From assembly GCA_026874595.1 (NCBI GenBank), contig CM049306.1, forward strand, positions 30,929,519-30,993,518: DNA of 64,000 nucleotides, read 5' to 3'. Positions 37,601-44,650 of this stretch are shown piece by piece (positions within the stretch are counted from its first letter, which is position 1; each line of letters opens with the position of its first letter). The notes below the pieces were generated by a model, which saw nothing but the letters and a program-made list of their open reading frames with translations, did not search any database and was not told the origin of the DNA. The position numbers and the translations under genes were made by a program. Origin of the DNA: Sipunculus nudus (taxonomy: Eukaryota > Annelida > Sipuncula > Golfingiida > Sipunculidae).

Positions 37601-40600
37601 TGTACTGATGAGGACAACATTATTTTCGTCATTCATACAAAAATATCAGTCTGGAAAAAAATTGCTCTGGATTCCTTCCTCCACAACATTTTGAATCCAA
37701 AATGCCTGCTGAAATACTAATTTAATATTTTGTTTTGTTCTTGAAGCACATCATAAAATATTTCACCTCTTTGCACTGGAACTCCAGGCCAATTTCTTCT
37801 GCAAGCTTCTTAAGAAAGTCCACAGCTCCATCTGCCAAATACATATTAATTAATATCTTCTATGTTTAAACACTGACCATCAATTTGGTTGACACTAGCT
37901 GTGATAGATGACCTTTACAAATGAATTCTTTATACAGAAAACAACACATTTATTGAAAATATAAGAATACTACTCATAACATCCTGATACATTACATAAT
38001 ATATCAAAGGTAAAGAGAACTAAAATTCTAAGCCCATGGTTACAGATAGATATCCGAACTTCCTCTCTTAATATTTACTTCTGCTGACATAGATGGCAAG
38101 GGGTCATTTCATTTTTGTGAGGTGTGCATGTCCAAGCCATATCTTCAAAACTTTTGGGAGGATAATTACATCTCAGGGTCCTAACAAGCTGCCGTTTGCT
38201 GGCTGTATGGGTTTGGAGACATTCTCAGCTAGACCCAACTACTTAGTCTGTGACAGCACACATGATGTACATTTATAATATTTACCTCCACCGAGTGGTG
38301 GAGGTTATGTTTTGGTGTTATTGGTTTGTCTGTTAGCAACATTTCTCAAAAAGTTATTGATAGATTTGCTGAAATTTTCAGAATAGTTAAGCAATGATAC
38401 AAAGAACAATTGAGTAAATTTTTGGGGTGATCCATACTTAAATAACCTACGAATGAGTGATATGACCATCTTAGGAGCCCGAGTCGTGATGTAACAGACA
38501 CTAGGTCACAGAGGACCATGATGTCACTCCAGGAGTATGTGTCGTTTCCCTTAAAGTGTCAGTTAATGAACGTACAGCATGGGGGTCAAGGGCAGCAATA
38601 CCATGTCTCAGGGTGTTTTTCAATTATTTCAATTAAAAGTTCTCAGAAAAAACAAAGGTTTAACAAATATGCCTTGGAAATGGTCTGCACTCTCTGAGTG
38701 CATTTCTAGTTATATCAGAGTAATAGAGCAGTCCAATCATATATATAAAGGTGTAGGTTAGCCCTTGCTGTCAGATGGCATGGCTACTCTCCAGTTTACT
38801 TCACTCACCTCAGGCTTTTTACTTAATGTAAGGAAGCTCAGAACATATCCCCCCCCCCCTAAACTCCCAGTCACAAGCATCACACTCACTCATCATCTAA
38901 TTTCATCTTCAATCAGTCAGAGCCTGTACCAATCAACAGACACTATACATCTTTATTAGTTTTTCACAACACAATATCTCCAGGCTCAAAACATACTTAA
39001 TGATTTCATCGAACTTTAGTGGAAGAAAGGCAAAAGGCATTCGTTTCAAACGTTATTAATAGTTGATACCATCAAATGATTTCAACGAATTTCATTGAAC
39101 TGGATACAGGTGTTGGTGGAGGTATGCACTCCTTTAGGGCTTTCTTGTTTATTATTGATTTAAAACCCTGCAATAAAATTCAGTTCCGTTTTGTTGGTTA
39201 TACTGTTGCCCAATTTTTTATGTTGGCCTAATGATTTCTCCACGTCATACTGGCTTTTTTTTAGTTTTATGGTGCCCTGAAGATGCCTCCACGTCATAAT
39301 TTTGGTTGTGAAATAGGACCAAAATTTGATAACTTTGTTTTGGAGCTTGTGAAAATAAATTTTCAAACAGACACTCCAAAACCATTCCCAACCAGGGTAT
39401 GCACGAGAGCAATTAGTGACCCAGATTTGAATGAAATTTGGTAATATTTAGGAAGGATATCACATGGAAAAAAAATCTGATGGACTGACAGACAGACAAA
39501 CCCAAATCAATGTCCCCTGTGCCTTCCAAGGAAGTGGGGAACAATAAATACATAAAACAGGACATACAAGTGGCTAATTTGAATTTATTTAACATTAAAT
39601 ACCATGTGAATGTGGAAAATGAATATTTTAAATGAAACGTATCCTCTAATGCTGACTGTTAATTAATCACTTATGTTACCAAATGAAAGTTACAATGTCA
39701 AAAGTTCAAAACTTGACAACTTTTTTTTGTGGAATTGCAAATTAACAGGTTAGAAGTTAATCAGTAAAATATTCATCTCATCATTCTGGCAATGTATTAT
39801 GCAAGAAGGCATTGACATTATTGATTCAATACCTTTGACCTGGACACAACATGCAGCCTATTGTCCACATGGTCCAAAGTACAACTCTTACAGGAGATGT
39901 TTTTATTTCATCAGCTGTAACAACTCGCTCATCAGGACAAAAGCTGAATGGTACATATATAATATAAAAATTGGTGTGTCTGTAAAGTATACACTGATTT
40001 GTTTTATTTACTCACAATTAAATTCACCACCGAATAATACAATATTAATAAATACCACATTGTCAATGGATGAAACTGCAAACCATACAACTAAATCATT
40101 TATGCAAGTTATTTTGGTTTAACTTTAGGGTAGCAGTACATATCCACTAGTGGGCGAAGGATGGTGTGTTATGGTCCAATTACATAAATTTTAATTCCAA
40201 AGTTACACCTAAAAGCATTCAAATACCATGTATTTAACATGAATGCAAAATTCATGAGAAATTAGGCATTCACAATTCAATTGACAGCTCTCCATATTTT
40301 TATGTACCAAAACTTTAGGTTTTGACTATATTTTTGTGGCTGGGGTAGGTTATGGCCCTTTATATATATATATATATATACACATACCAACAGGGGGGGG
40401 GGGGGGGAGGACAGCTTTCAAATTAGCATCTGTGGCAAACCCCTTTCTTTCAAACTCATCCAAAGATCAATTCTAAATTCATATTAGACCCCATGAAGTA
40501 TGAATATTGTAATGCCTTGTTACAGTGTTCCTCTGTTACAGAAGTATAAATGAAATTTCAGTCATTTTATATATTTTAAATATATTTGTTACAAATTTAG

Positions 40601-43600
40601 GTTAGGTTTCATTCTCCTTACCCCCCCCCCTTACCTGATATTTAGTGAAACCATAAATGTGCAGATGTTCATACCCAGACCTACATCTCTAATGCAACAG
40701 TTATAATATTTGCTGATTTCATAAAACAAGTCCTTCTGTTAACCACTGCTTGATATAACACAATTGGCTAGGTTTTACCACCAGGCAATTGTTACAGGGC
40801 CTGTAATGTTCAGACCTATGGCTATTAGTTTCCAATAATACAGGCACTTATATCTGTGTTTGTTAACTTGGATGTAATAGTTTTCAGTCAACTTTAAAAA
40901 CATTCCTCTACCCTACACTGACTGCTAAACCTGTAAAATAATGCTTGTCAGCAACATGTTTATACAGAAAGGCACAAGGTAGTAGACTTCATTTGCAACT
41001 GCACTGCATTTCTTTAATTAATAAATTCCTTTATGTGTAGATTGAAACTGACTGTGACAAGGGAGATGTATAGACTGGTATGCAGCACAATTTGTAACAG
41101 CCCAATTACAAGTTGGGTAAAAATTCTGTGTGGGTCTACTCTAAACCTGGCCCTGCTTTTTTTAATCATGCTACATTCCTTTTTTTTCTAAATATTAAAA
41201 AAAAATCATGAATAATGGCAGTGTGTGAGCATGTGCAAGTGCCAATCCATTATGTACACTTCAAAATTAGATTATAAAGCTTGAATTTAAATTTTAATGT
41301 CATTTATATATACACTTTTCGTGCTTTCTGTATGTAGAAATTTATTATTCCTATGAGGAATAAATACAAAAACATACTTTTGGGGGTCATGTTTTCAAAC
41401 AAAAATAAAATACATTACATAAATAATTTGGACACACACTCTGTTTGTGTGAATAAATTAAGCTTATAATTAAGCTTGTGTGTATATACACACACACACC
41501 CATGCAAGTACGTATGTATCCATGCAGCTGTTACTCAGACAGTTATTGTATTTCTAGAGAAAGTTAATTACAGAAAATATAAATATATTAGCTGCCACTT
41601 TACAATTTTCTTGGTAACACATGCTTTAATCTGATAAAACAAAAATCACAATTATAAATTTTTTATGTCTTGGAGTATACTTGTAAATAGGTATCCATAG
41701 GCATTTTGGGCGGCAGAATTTGTAACAATGGATGAACTTGATTGCATTATTGACACTCTTGTAAAGCAGTCTGAATCATAAACATACACGTTCAAATAGG
41801 CAAAGTCATGTATATCCTGGTATCAGAACATTTATAACTAACTGATGATGTTTAAATGAGATATTGCTGATCATTGGGATTACTTCTAGATCAGTAATAC
41901 TATCTATGATCCAAGAATGCAGATACCACAGAGAGGGCAATTACTAGTTATCAGTGTCTGACCATCCTCCGTCACCATAGCTACCATCAAGTTCACCCTC
42001 ATTTTCACTGCTCATCTCTTCAACTTCCACATAATAAGCCCCCTCTACCCCAACATCACCCTGCTTCTCTACTCGCTCCACTCCTTCCCTCGCCTTCACA
42101 TCAGTAGGATCCATGCCAAGGGCTATATTATACTGATCAAGAGCTTCCTGAGGTTCATTCATCTGAGCAAGGAAATCTCCAAGTACACGATGTAATCTAC
42201 AGGTACTCCGCTGTCGCAACACTCTACGTAACAACTCAATACCCTTGTCATACTGCTTCTGTTGTTGTAGTATATCTGCCATAGCATACACAGCCTCAAG
42301 GTAATTTGGGTCAAGCTTCATGGCCTTTTCCAGGTAACTCCTCGCCTTGTCCAAGTTGACTGGTTCCTTTGCTAGGGCACTTGCATAAAGTGTATAAATA
42401 CGAACACTGGCCCCAAGCTGCCTGAAAGCCTGTCCAGCCACCATGATTGCTTCTCTGGCTGTGCTGTTAGCCATGAAACAGTCTACTAGCCCTTGGTGGG
42501 CTTCAAATCTGTAAGGTGCTAACTGGACAGCATCCCTGAAAAGTCCAATAGCCTCTGCGACCTGTTTTCTCTTCAACAGGACTGTCCCTCTAAGCAGTAA
42601 GGCTTCCAGATTCTGATTGTCAATGGCCAGAGCTTTTTTTGCAAAATACTCTGCTTTAGCACTTCTGTCTATTGATACAGCAAAGTAACCAAGAGCAACC
42701 CAGGGTTCAGGTGCTGAATCTGTAACGTTCATCAACTGTGTGGATAGGTTTCCCAGTGGTCTGAACTGTTTATCTTTCATCAACAAATATGCTAATATAT
42801 CCATTTTTGGCAGATGGAACGGGTCCAGTGTATTCACCCTCTGAAGTGTAGTGAGAGCTTGCGTGTAATCTCCATTAAGGAACTGTGCTTCACCTAAGCT
42901 TGCCAGTATGTCCACATTGTCTCGAAATATGTTCTTAGTTTCTGTGAGCTGGAATGACACGATGGCACTCTGATACTCCTTAGAGGCAACTGCTGCGTTG
43001 GCCTTGATCCAGGAAGACAGCCATTCTATACTGGATACATTTGCCATCATTAGAGATGCCACCTCTGAACCTTTGACCCCTAAGGCCAAAAGCCCAAGTG
43101 CAGCATCCAGAGCCAAAGGACATTCTCGGAGGACCTCTTTGTAGCATGTGACTGCCGATCTATCCATACCGGTACGCTTGTGATGGTACAGCTGTGCCAG
43201 CGCCATGTTCACCTTTGGTATCCTCTGTTTACTGCTGATGGCCTCAAGCACCGATGTAGCATCTGCATATTGTTTCAACTTACAGTAGCACAGGTGGAGC
43301 TGATATCGTACTTCAACGTCACCAGGAAGCTCTGAGGACTGCGCCGTTTTCCCTTTGCTTTTGCAAATCATCTTGCGCACATGAAGAGCTTTTCTGAATA
43401 CACTCTCTGCTTTAAGATATTCTCCCACATTGTACAGGGCCTCTGCCTGGTAGACCAGCACAAGGAACTTCTGTTGTATTGTAAGCAGCTCTGGGTTGTG
43501 GTCACACATTGTCAGCACCAGACTTGTCAAAGTCCGCAAACTGCTGTAGAGCTGTGAATCATAAAGAACTTTGATTTGTTCGTAAAGAGCCATCATCCGT

Positions 43601-44159
43601 GACAGTTTACGGCAGGAGCTTTTGTAGAATTCGAGCCTGGATTCAAAAGTTACGATTCTCTTATAGGCTTTGACAAAGCTGGATAAGTGAGTGCTGTTCT
43701 TCGAATCCGTTCTCAGTCCCGCTCGTGTTTGTCACTTGTCTCAACGCGGGATTCTCCGAGAACTCTCAAAATGCTTCCAAAAATATGGTCAAAATGGCGA
43801 TCGAACGGGTCGCCTATAACCAAAATAATATACAGTTAAAATAATGTTTTTACCAACCAAGGCCAATGATTATTAGTGGGTAAGGATCTAGAGAAAAAGA
43901 GTGATACATATATGATTCGTGTGTGATTTTCGAAACTTGCTTTATAAGTTCTCATGAGAAGGTACAGGAAATGCACAAAATTTCCGAGATTCCACGGAAA
44001 TTCCGGGTTTTACCGGGCGATAATATAAAATTTAACTGCGTAAACAAACAAACCATAATCCGGGTTCGGATGAACCGTCTTGATTCTCAAGTAATCCCTG
44101 AAGATTGTGACTGCAGGGTCCTCCATCTTTGTGACTTTGGTAGGAATTTCCTCTGGCAT
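13482..44159 (-). CDS. ACY1: Aminoacylase-1, complete gene, 16 coding exons
   Basis: Cytosolic zinc-dependent M20-family hydrolase that releases acetate and a free amino acid from N-acetylated amino acids. Coding exons, in transcript order: 44054-44159, 37767-37831, 36707-36811, 36317-36388, 35631-35653, 32991-33067, 32415-32504, 31521-31577, 30932-31005, 18926-18975, 18491-18554, 17442-17484, 16622-16728, 15579-15658, 15150-15210, 13482-13634. All introns are GT-AG and phases agree. The sum is 1227 nt, or 408 residues plus stop; human ACY1 is also 408. Inferred from alignment to the human protein: metal ligands His84, Asp117, Glu152, Glu179 and His377, with catalytic Asp86 and Glu151. All are present, so the enzyme looks functional. 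I chose the upstream ATG (44157-44159); a second in-frame ATG lies at 44124-44126. ANAPC7 lies within intron 1, an opposite-strand small gene within intron 5, and three mobile elements within intron 9. Confidence 0.95.
14298..14709. repeat. 37-bp minisatellite, 11 copies
   Basis: Tandem unit CCAATTTATCAAGATTTCAT plus TTTTAACAATGATTGTA, 11 copies with 0-3 changes each; some units are 38 or 40 bp. It lies in the last intron of ACY1. Confidence 0.92.
14735..14965. repeat. Dispersed repeat, second copy of 2415-2640
   Basis: Same ordered blocks as at 2415-2640 (GCATTCATCCCTGTTTG, GCAATCATGAAGG, AAATTTTCAGGGCA). It directly abuts the minisatellite. Confidence 0.65.
15150..15210 (-). CDS. ACY1: ACY1 coding exon 15
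   Basis: Encodes [20 protein letters not shown], completing a Met codon begun in exon 14. It matches the human PASTDNRYIR-type segment. Confidence 0.95.
15579..15658 (-). CDS. ACY1: ACY1 coding exon 14
   Basis: Encodes [20 protein letters not shown] with a few flanking residues. The DDPWWNAFS motif matches human DSNPWWAAFS. Confidence 0.95.
16239..16260. repeat. Poly-C run (22 C)
   Basis: Uninterrupted C homopolymer in an ACY1 intron. Confidence 0.8.
16622..16728 (-). CDS. ACY1: ACY1 coding exon 13
   Basis: Encodes [20 protein letters not shown], then [16 protein letters not shown], equivalent to the FDFRVAP segment of human ACY1. Confidence 0.95.
17085..17365 (-). mobile_element. tRNA-like SINE, diverged copy
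   Basis: Shares with 63128-63420 the block CAGCCTTCCCATAAAGCC, then CACCCTGGGTG, CTGAGACTC and, at the head, CTCTACTCCTAGA. On the minus strand the head resembles a Pol III box A/box B arrangement. It is more diverged than the copy at 63 kb. Confidence 0.6.
17442..17484 (-). CDS. ACY1: ACY1 coding exon 12
   Basis: Encodes [14 protein letters not shown] plus one base, matching the GGVAYNVIP stretch of the family. Confidence 0.93.
18491..18554 (-). CDS. ACY1: ACY1 coding exon 11
   Basis: Encodes [20 protein letters not shown], then LD, matching human GSVTSVNLTKLE. Confidence 0.93.
18926..18975 (-). CDS. ACY1: ACY1 coding exon 10
   Basis: Encodes [16 protein letters not shown] plus two bases. 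The acceptor follows CACAG; an AG two bases downstream would break the frame. Confidence 0.85.
19650..20250. repeat. Degenerate repeats with GATGGCACCACC motifs
   Basis: Short blocks (TTTCAGACCAATAC, ACCACTCCTGAG, GATGGCACCACC) recur irregularly. They resemble the start of the adjacent 3-kb repeat and the 5560-6500 array. Confidence 0.5.
20790..20880. repeat. 27-bp minisatellite in 3-kb element
   Basis: Four tandem units built on CCATGAGGTGATCACATG. The mirrored array in copy III is at about 59282-59370. Confidence 0.85.
21650..22610. repeat. 177-bp tandem satellite, about 5-6 units
   Basis: The anchor GCATATGACT occurs at 21821, 21998, 22175, 22353 and 22529, spacings of 176-178 bases. Units include CAAAAGTCACTGAACTGAGA and GTTTTTGAGAAGAAGATT. 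Copy III of the 3-kb element holds only two to three units (58085-58500). Confidence 0.92.
23436..23463. promoter_or_regulatory. Candidate tyrosine-recombinase core site in A1
   Basis: Perfect inverted repeat GTATAATGGGA / TCCCATTATAC, 11-bp arms with 6-bp spacer ATGCGG, starting seven bases inside the element end. An extra half-site, GTATAATGGAATGC, follows. The size fits tyrosine-recombinase core sites in general; its role here is inferred. Confidence 0.55.
23522..23542. repeat. Poly-G run (21 G) in A1
   Basis: Homopolymer present in both A repeats (16 G at 28752-28767 in A2), so it is part of the element, with variable length. Confidence 0.85.
23703..24758 (+). pseudogene. Element gag-like frame, interrupted by one TAG
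   Basis: One reading frame runs from about 23703 with no clear ATG. It opens with a Cys-rich stretch ([20 protein letters not shown]), then a charged coiled-coil-like segment ([19 protein letters not shown]). It meets an in-frame TAG at 24375-24377 and continues in the same frame to the TAG at 24756-24758. The second part holds a CCHC-like knuckle region ([15 protein letters not shown], then [15 protein letters not shown]). Nucleic-acid-binding Gag is the likely role. The inner stop is probably a nonsense mutation. Confidence 0.7.
24759..25750 (+). pseudogene. Element reverse transcriptase, frameshifted at 3' end
   Basis: The frame directly follows the gag TAG in the same frame. It contains [13 protein letters not shown], the first catalytic Asp in [11 protein letters not shown], and the [10 protein letters not shown] box carrying the paired catalytic Asp residues. 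Near 25625 the frame shifts: the downstream frame reads [12 protein letters not shown], a typical RT continuation, and then meets a TAA at 25745-25747. RT copies the element RNA. The active-site residues remain but the domain is broken. Confidence 0.82.
25751..26469 (+). pseudogene. Element RNase H, frameshifted
   Basis: The first catalytic Asp is in [15 protein letters not shown] and lies in one frame (to 26170). The Glu in [18 protein letters not shown], the Asp in [15 protein letters not shown] and the last Asp in SAVDALSR lie in a second frame starting near 26131. All four metal-binding positions survive, but the join needs a frameshift near 26125. Confidence 0.8.
26457..27347 (+). pseudogene. 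Chimeric frame: truncated recombinase fused to RNase H tail
   Basis: Open without an ATG from 26457 and overlapping the RNase H frame by 13 bases. It carries the recombinase N-terminal region ([24 protein letters not shown]) and box I ([13 protein letters not shown]). At 27100 it passes in frame into a second copy of the RNase H tail ([17 protein letters not shown]) and stops at 27347. It arose by a 878-bp tandem duplication. It lacks the box II arginine region and the nucleophilic Tyr, so it cannot be a working recombinase. Confidence 0.85.
27335..28351 (+). pseudogene. Element tyrosine recombinase, full length, box II Arg lost
   Basis: Longest recombinase frame (316 residues from a GTG at 27401; open from 27335, no ATG). 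N-terminal helical SAM-like region, box I Arg in [13 protein letters not shown], box [13 protein letters not shown], Trp in LTGDWRS and nucleophile Tyr in VLDYITRP. Related elements read GHSFRRxGAT at box II, so the catalytic Arg appears replaced by Cys (TGC, a likely CpG change from CGC). The domain integrates the circular cDNA in this element class; this copy is probably dead. How it starts is unclear; splicing or frameshifting is possible. Confidence 0.85.
28578..28660 (+). repeat. Split direct repeat B1
   Basis: 83 bases starting GGCGGGGAGTTTGCGTCTTG and ending AAGTACATTAT. Differs from B2 by a few substitutions and one indel. Confidence 0.9.
28659..28880 (+). repeat. Split direct repeat A2, with second core palindrome
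   Basis: Directly abuts B1. The 28-bp palindrome of A1 is repeated unchanged at 28666-28693. A T-run follows at the 3' edge. Confidence 0.9.
28945..29026 (+). repeat. Split direct repeat B2, right end of element
   Basis: Same sequence as B1, ending CATTAT before unrelated DNA. The left end of the element also shows AT, so a short AT identity at the insertion site is possible. There is no longer target duplication, as expected of recombinase-mediated insertion. Confidence 0.9.
29155..30831. mobile_element. TA-flanked terminal-inverted-repeat element, 1.68 kb
   Basis: Ends are CTGTGGTTGGCT at 29155-29166 and its exact reverse complement AGCCAACCACAG at 30820-30831, each bordered by TA. The TA duplication suggests a Tc1/mariner-type mover. 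No transposase is visible, so it is non-autonomous. The right part has GGACGG runs near 30724-30770, and an internal block around 30050-30200 is partly repeated around 30550-30690. Confidence 0.8.
30932..31005 (-). CDS. ACY1: ACY1 coding exon 9
   Basis: Encodes [20 protein letters not shown], then AAEKL, covering the GHxSRF dimerisation-domain motif. An intron of about 12 kb with three mobile elements follows. Confidence 0.95.
31521..31577 (-). CDS. ACY1: ACY1 coding exon 8
   Basis: Encodes [18 protein letters not shown], nearly identical to the human stretch. The last base starts the second Trp codon of the SPWW motif. Confidence 0.95.
32415..32504 (-). CDS. ACY1: ACY1 coding exon 7 (DEE motif)
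   Basis: Starts with DEEIGG, holding catalytic Glu151 and metal ligand Glu152, and ends with GFALDEG, which holds Glu179. Confidence 0.95.
32991..33067 (-). CDS. ACY1: ACY1 coding exon 6
   Basis: Encodes [20 protein letters not shown], then LTFVP, equivalent to human [20 protein letters not shown]. Confidence 0.95.
33550..33891 (+). repeat. Upstream half of duplicated block, copy 1
   Basis: ACTCAAACTACTCA- and TACTCAACTGATTAACCTAA-type sequence upstream of the small gene is recognisably shared with the reverse strand of about 50990-51240. The duplication therefore includes about 350-400 bases of 5' flank, not only the coding part. Confidence 0.6.
33892..33898 (+). promoter_or_regulatory. 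TATA box of small gene, copy 1
   Basis: TATAAAA, 76 bases before the ATG. It is conserved as TATAAG in copy 2. A TGCTCA/TGAGCA inverted repeat follows (33906-33924) and is also kept in copy 2. Confidence 0.65.
33974..34264 (+). CDS. Small intronless gene with histone-type 3' hairpin, copy 1
   Basis: A 96-residue protein that I do not recognise. It has two charged helical segments (about 4-45 and 55-92) joined by a CAWGCRYNN turn, so a helical-hairpin coiled coil is likely. It is rich in Lys, Arg, Glu and Gln, has three Trp/Tyr-rich sites, and lacks a signal peptide or membrane segment. A TATA box lies upstream and a histone-like stem-loop 45 bases after the stop, with no intron. That layout is typical of replication-dependent histone genes, but the sequence is not a core or linker histone that I know. 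It lies on the plus strand inside intron 5 of the minus-strand ACY1. Copy 2 is at 50580-50903. Expression is untested. Confidence 0.75.
   Translation: MAFREANSIYKQFVSTQRKLKRAEQQLNLLGEKMEQVTARYQKSEKSCAWGCRYNNRIELAVLHETRSHYWRYCVSLKEQLRCLQQEMKEIYHKKS
34310..34325 (+). promoter_or_regulatory. Histone-type mRNA 3' stem-loop, copy 1
   Basis: GGCTCTTTTAAGAGCC: a 6-bp stem closing a TTTA loop, matching the metazoan histone 3' stem-loop pattern in stem and loop length. An A-rich flank precedes it (ACACAAAAA) and AGCAAAAA follows. In histone mRNAs this hairpin binds SLBP and replaces polyadenylation. Confidence 0.75.
35631..35653 (-). CDS. ACY1: ACY1 microexon 5 (23 nt)
   Basis: Encodes DMKCVGI plus two bases of a Gln codon. 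It carries the bridging metal ligand Asp117. Both borders are canonical (TTTTCAG acceptor, GTAAGT donor), and the exon is needed to keep frame. Confidence 0.92.
36317..36388 (-). CDS. ACY1: ACY1 coding exon 4
   Basis: Residues 93-116, [20 protein letters not shown] then RGTQ, matching human [20 protein letters not shown]. Confidence 0.95.
36707..36811 (-). CDS. ACY1: ACY1 coding exon 3 (HTD motif)
   Basis: Residues 58-92. Contains [14 protein letters not shown], which carries metal ligand His84 and catalytic Asp86. Confidence 0.95.
37767..37831 (-). CDS. ACY1: ACY1 coding exon 2
   Basis: Residues 36-57 ([18 protein letters not shown] and onward). Its phase-1 start completes the Asp codon begun in exon 1. 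Confidence 0.9.
38281..39150. repeat. Dispersed repeat bounded by ACCTCCACC / GGTGGAGGT
   Basis: Starts ACCTCCACCGAGTGGTGGAG and ends near GTTGGTGGAGGTATGCACTC, inside ACY1 intron 1. The interior has no recognisable coding region. The ends look like those of common invertebrate dispersed repeats. Confidence 0.5.
39151..41943. other. ACY1 intron 1, AT-rich, nothing recognised
   Basis: Contains (TA)n at about 40363-40380, a 15-G run at 40393-40407 and scattered AT-rich sequence. A minus-strand AATAAA at 41341-41346 could end the ANAPC7 transcript. Confidence 0.4.
41944..43596 (-). CDS. ANAPC7: Anaphase-promoting complex subunit 7, intronless
   Basis: A 550-residue TPR protein of the APC/C, the nuclear ubiquitin ligase that drives mitotic exit; APC7 is an outer TPR-lobe subunit. 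Matches to the human protein run the whole length: [13 protein letters not shown]-like, [20 protein letters not shown] (about 155-175), [83 protein letters not shown]. It ends in an acidic tail ([20 protein letters not shown]), as in human APC7. No stop or frameshift is present, so it looks functional. The whole gene is one exon and sits in ACY1 intron 1, same strand. A second Met follows the first. The frame is open upstream but has no earlier ATG. Confidence 0.95.
   Translation of the reverse strand: MMALYEQIKVLYDSQLYSSLRTLTSLVLTMCDHNPELLTIQQKFLVLVYQAEALYNVGEYLKAESVFRKALHVRKMICKSKGKTAQSSELPGDVEVRYQLHLCYCKLKQYADATSVLEAISSKQRIPKVNMALAQLYHHKRTGMDRSAVTCYKEVLRECPLALDAALGLLALGVKGSEVASLMMANVSSIEWLSSWIKANAAVASKEYQSAIVSFQLTETKNIFRDNVDILASLGEAQFLNGDYTQALTTLQRVNTLDPFHLPKMDILAYLLMKDKQFRPLGNLSTQLMNVTDSAPEPWVALGYFAVSIDRSAKAEYFAKKALAIDNQNLEALLLRGTVLLKRKQVAEAIGLFRDAVQLAPYRFEAHQGLVDCFMANSTAREAIMVAGQAFRQLGASVRIYTLYASALAKEPVNLDKARSYLEKAMKLDPNYLEAVYAMADILQQQKQYDKGIELLRRVLRQRSTCRLHRVLGDFLAQMNEPQEALDQYNIALGMDPTDVKAREGVERVEKQGDVGVEGAYYVEVEEMSSENEGELDGSYGDGGWSDTDN
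44054..44159 (-). CDS. ACY1: ACY1 coding exon 1
   Basis: Encodes residues 1-35 plus one base. The stretch [16 protein letters not shown], followed by TVHPNPDY, matches the conserved start of aminoacylase-1 (human VTLFRQYLRIRTVQPKPDY). The donor is GTTTGT. It sits 458 bases upstream of the ANAPC7 start codon on the same strand. Confidence 0.92.
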
Positions 44160-44400
44160 TTTCGCGCTGTCACCGAACGCGATCAGGGTAATTTGACGGC
44201 GTCACACAATTTAAGTGCAAGCTCGTCGTGATCGTGCTGCCTGCCTGGACCTTGGATTTGCACACGGCACATTCAAGCGAAGTTCATCTGTGTCGACGAC
44301 GCCTGTTTTAGCCTATCCCACAGGCACAGGGGGTTGCGGAGCGTCTGTGTTAGGACACTGTAGTCCCTATTTCGGAAGCGAATGCGTGTGTGTGTGTGTG
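44160..44400 (-). promoter_or_regulatory. ACY1 5' flank, CpG-richer than surroundings
   Basis: Sequence upstream of the ACY1 start codon contains several CG dinucleotides (CGAACGCGATC, GACGGCGTCAC, GTCGTCGTG-like). No TATA box is evident. Promoter placement is inferred from position only. Confidence 0.4.
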
Positions 44401-44650
44401 TGTGGGGTTGGGGGGAGGGAATTGATGAAAAATAAATTATTACAGATTCGAAGAGTGGAAGGAAGCTAGGAGTGAGGGAGAGAAGGGAGGAAATGAATTA
44501 ATAGAAGGACGAACAGAAATCAAAGAATGAAAGATTGAAACTGAGATTGAATAGTTGAGCTTTGAATGAATCAGTGATGGAAATAAGGAAAGATTAATGA
44601 ATAAATGGATGAATTAATTTATAAAAATAAGAAAGAGAGAACGCATTTAT

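Noticed and set aside
43923-44231. 102-codon plus-strand frame upstream of ANAPC7
   Set aside because: It is the antisense shadow of ACY1 exon 1, whose protein match is on the minus strand.
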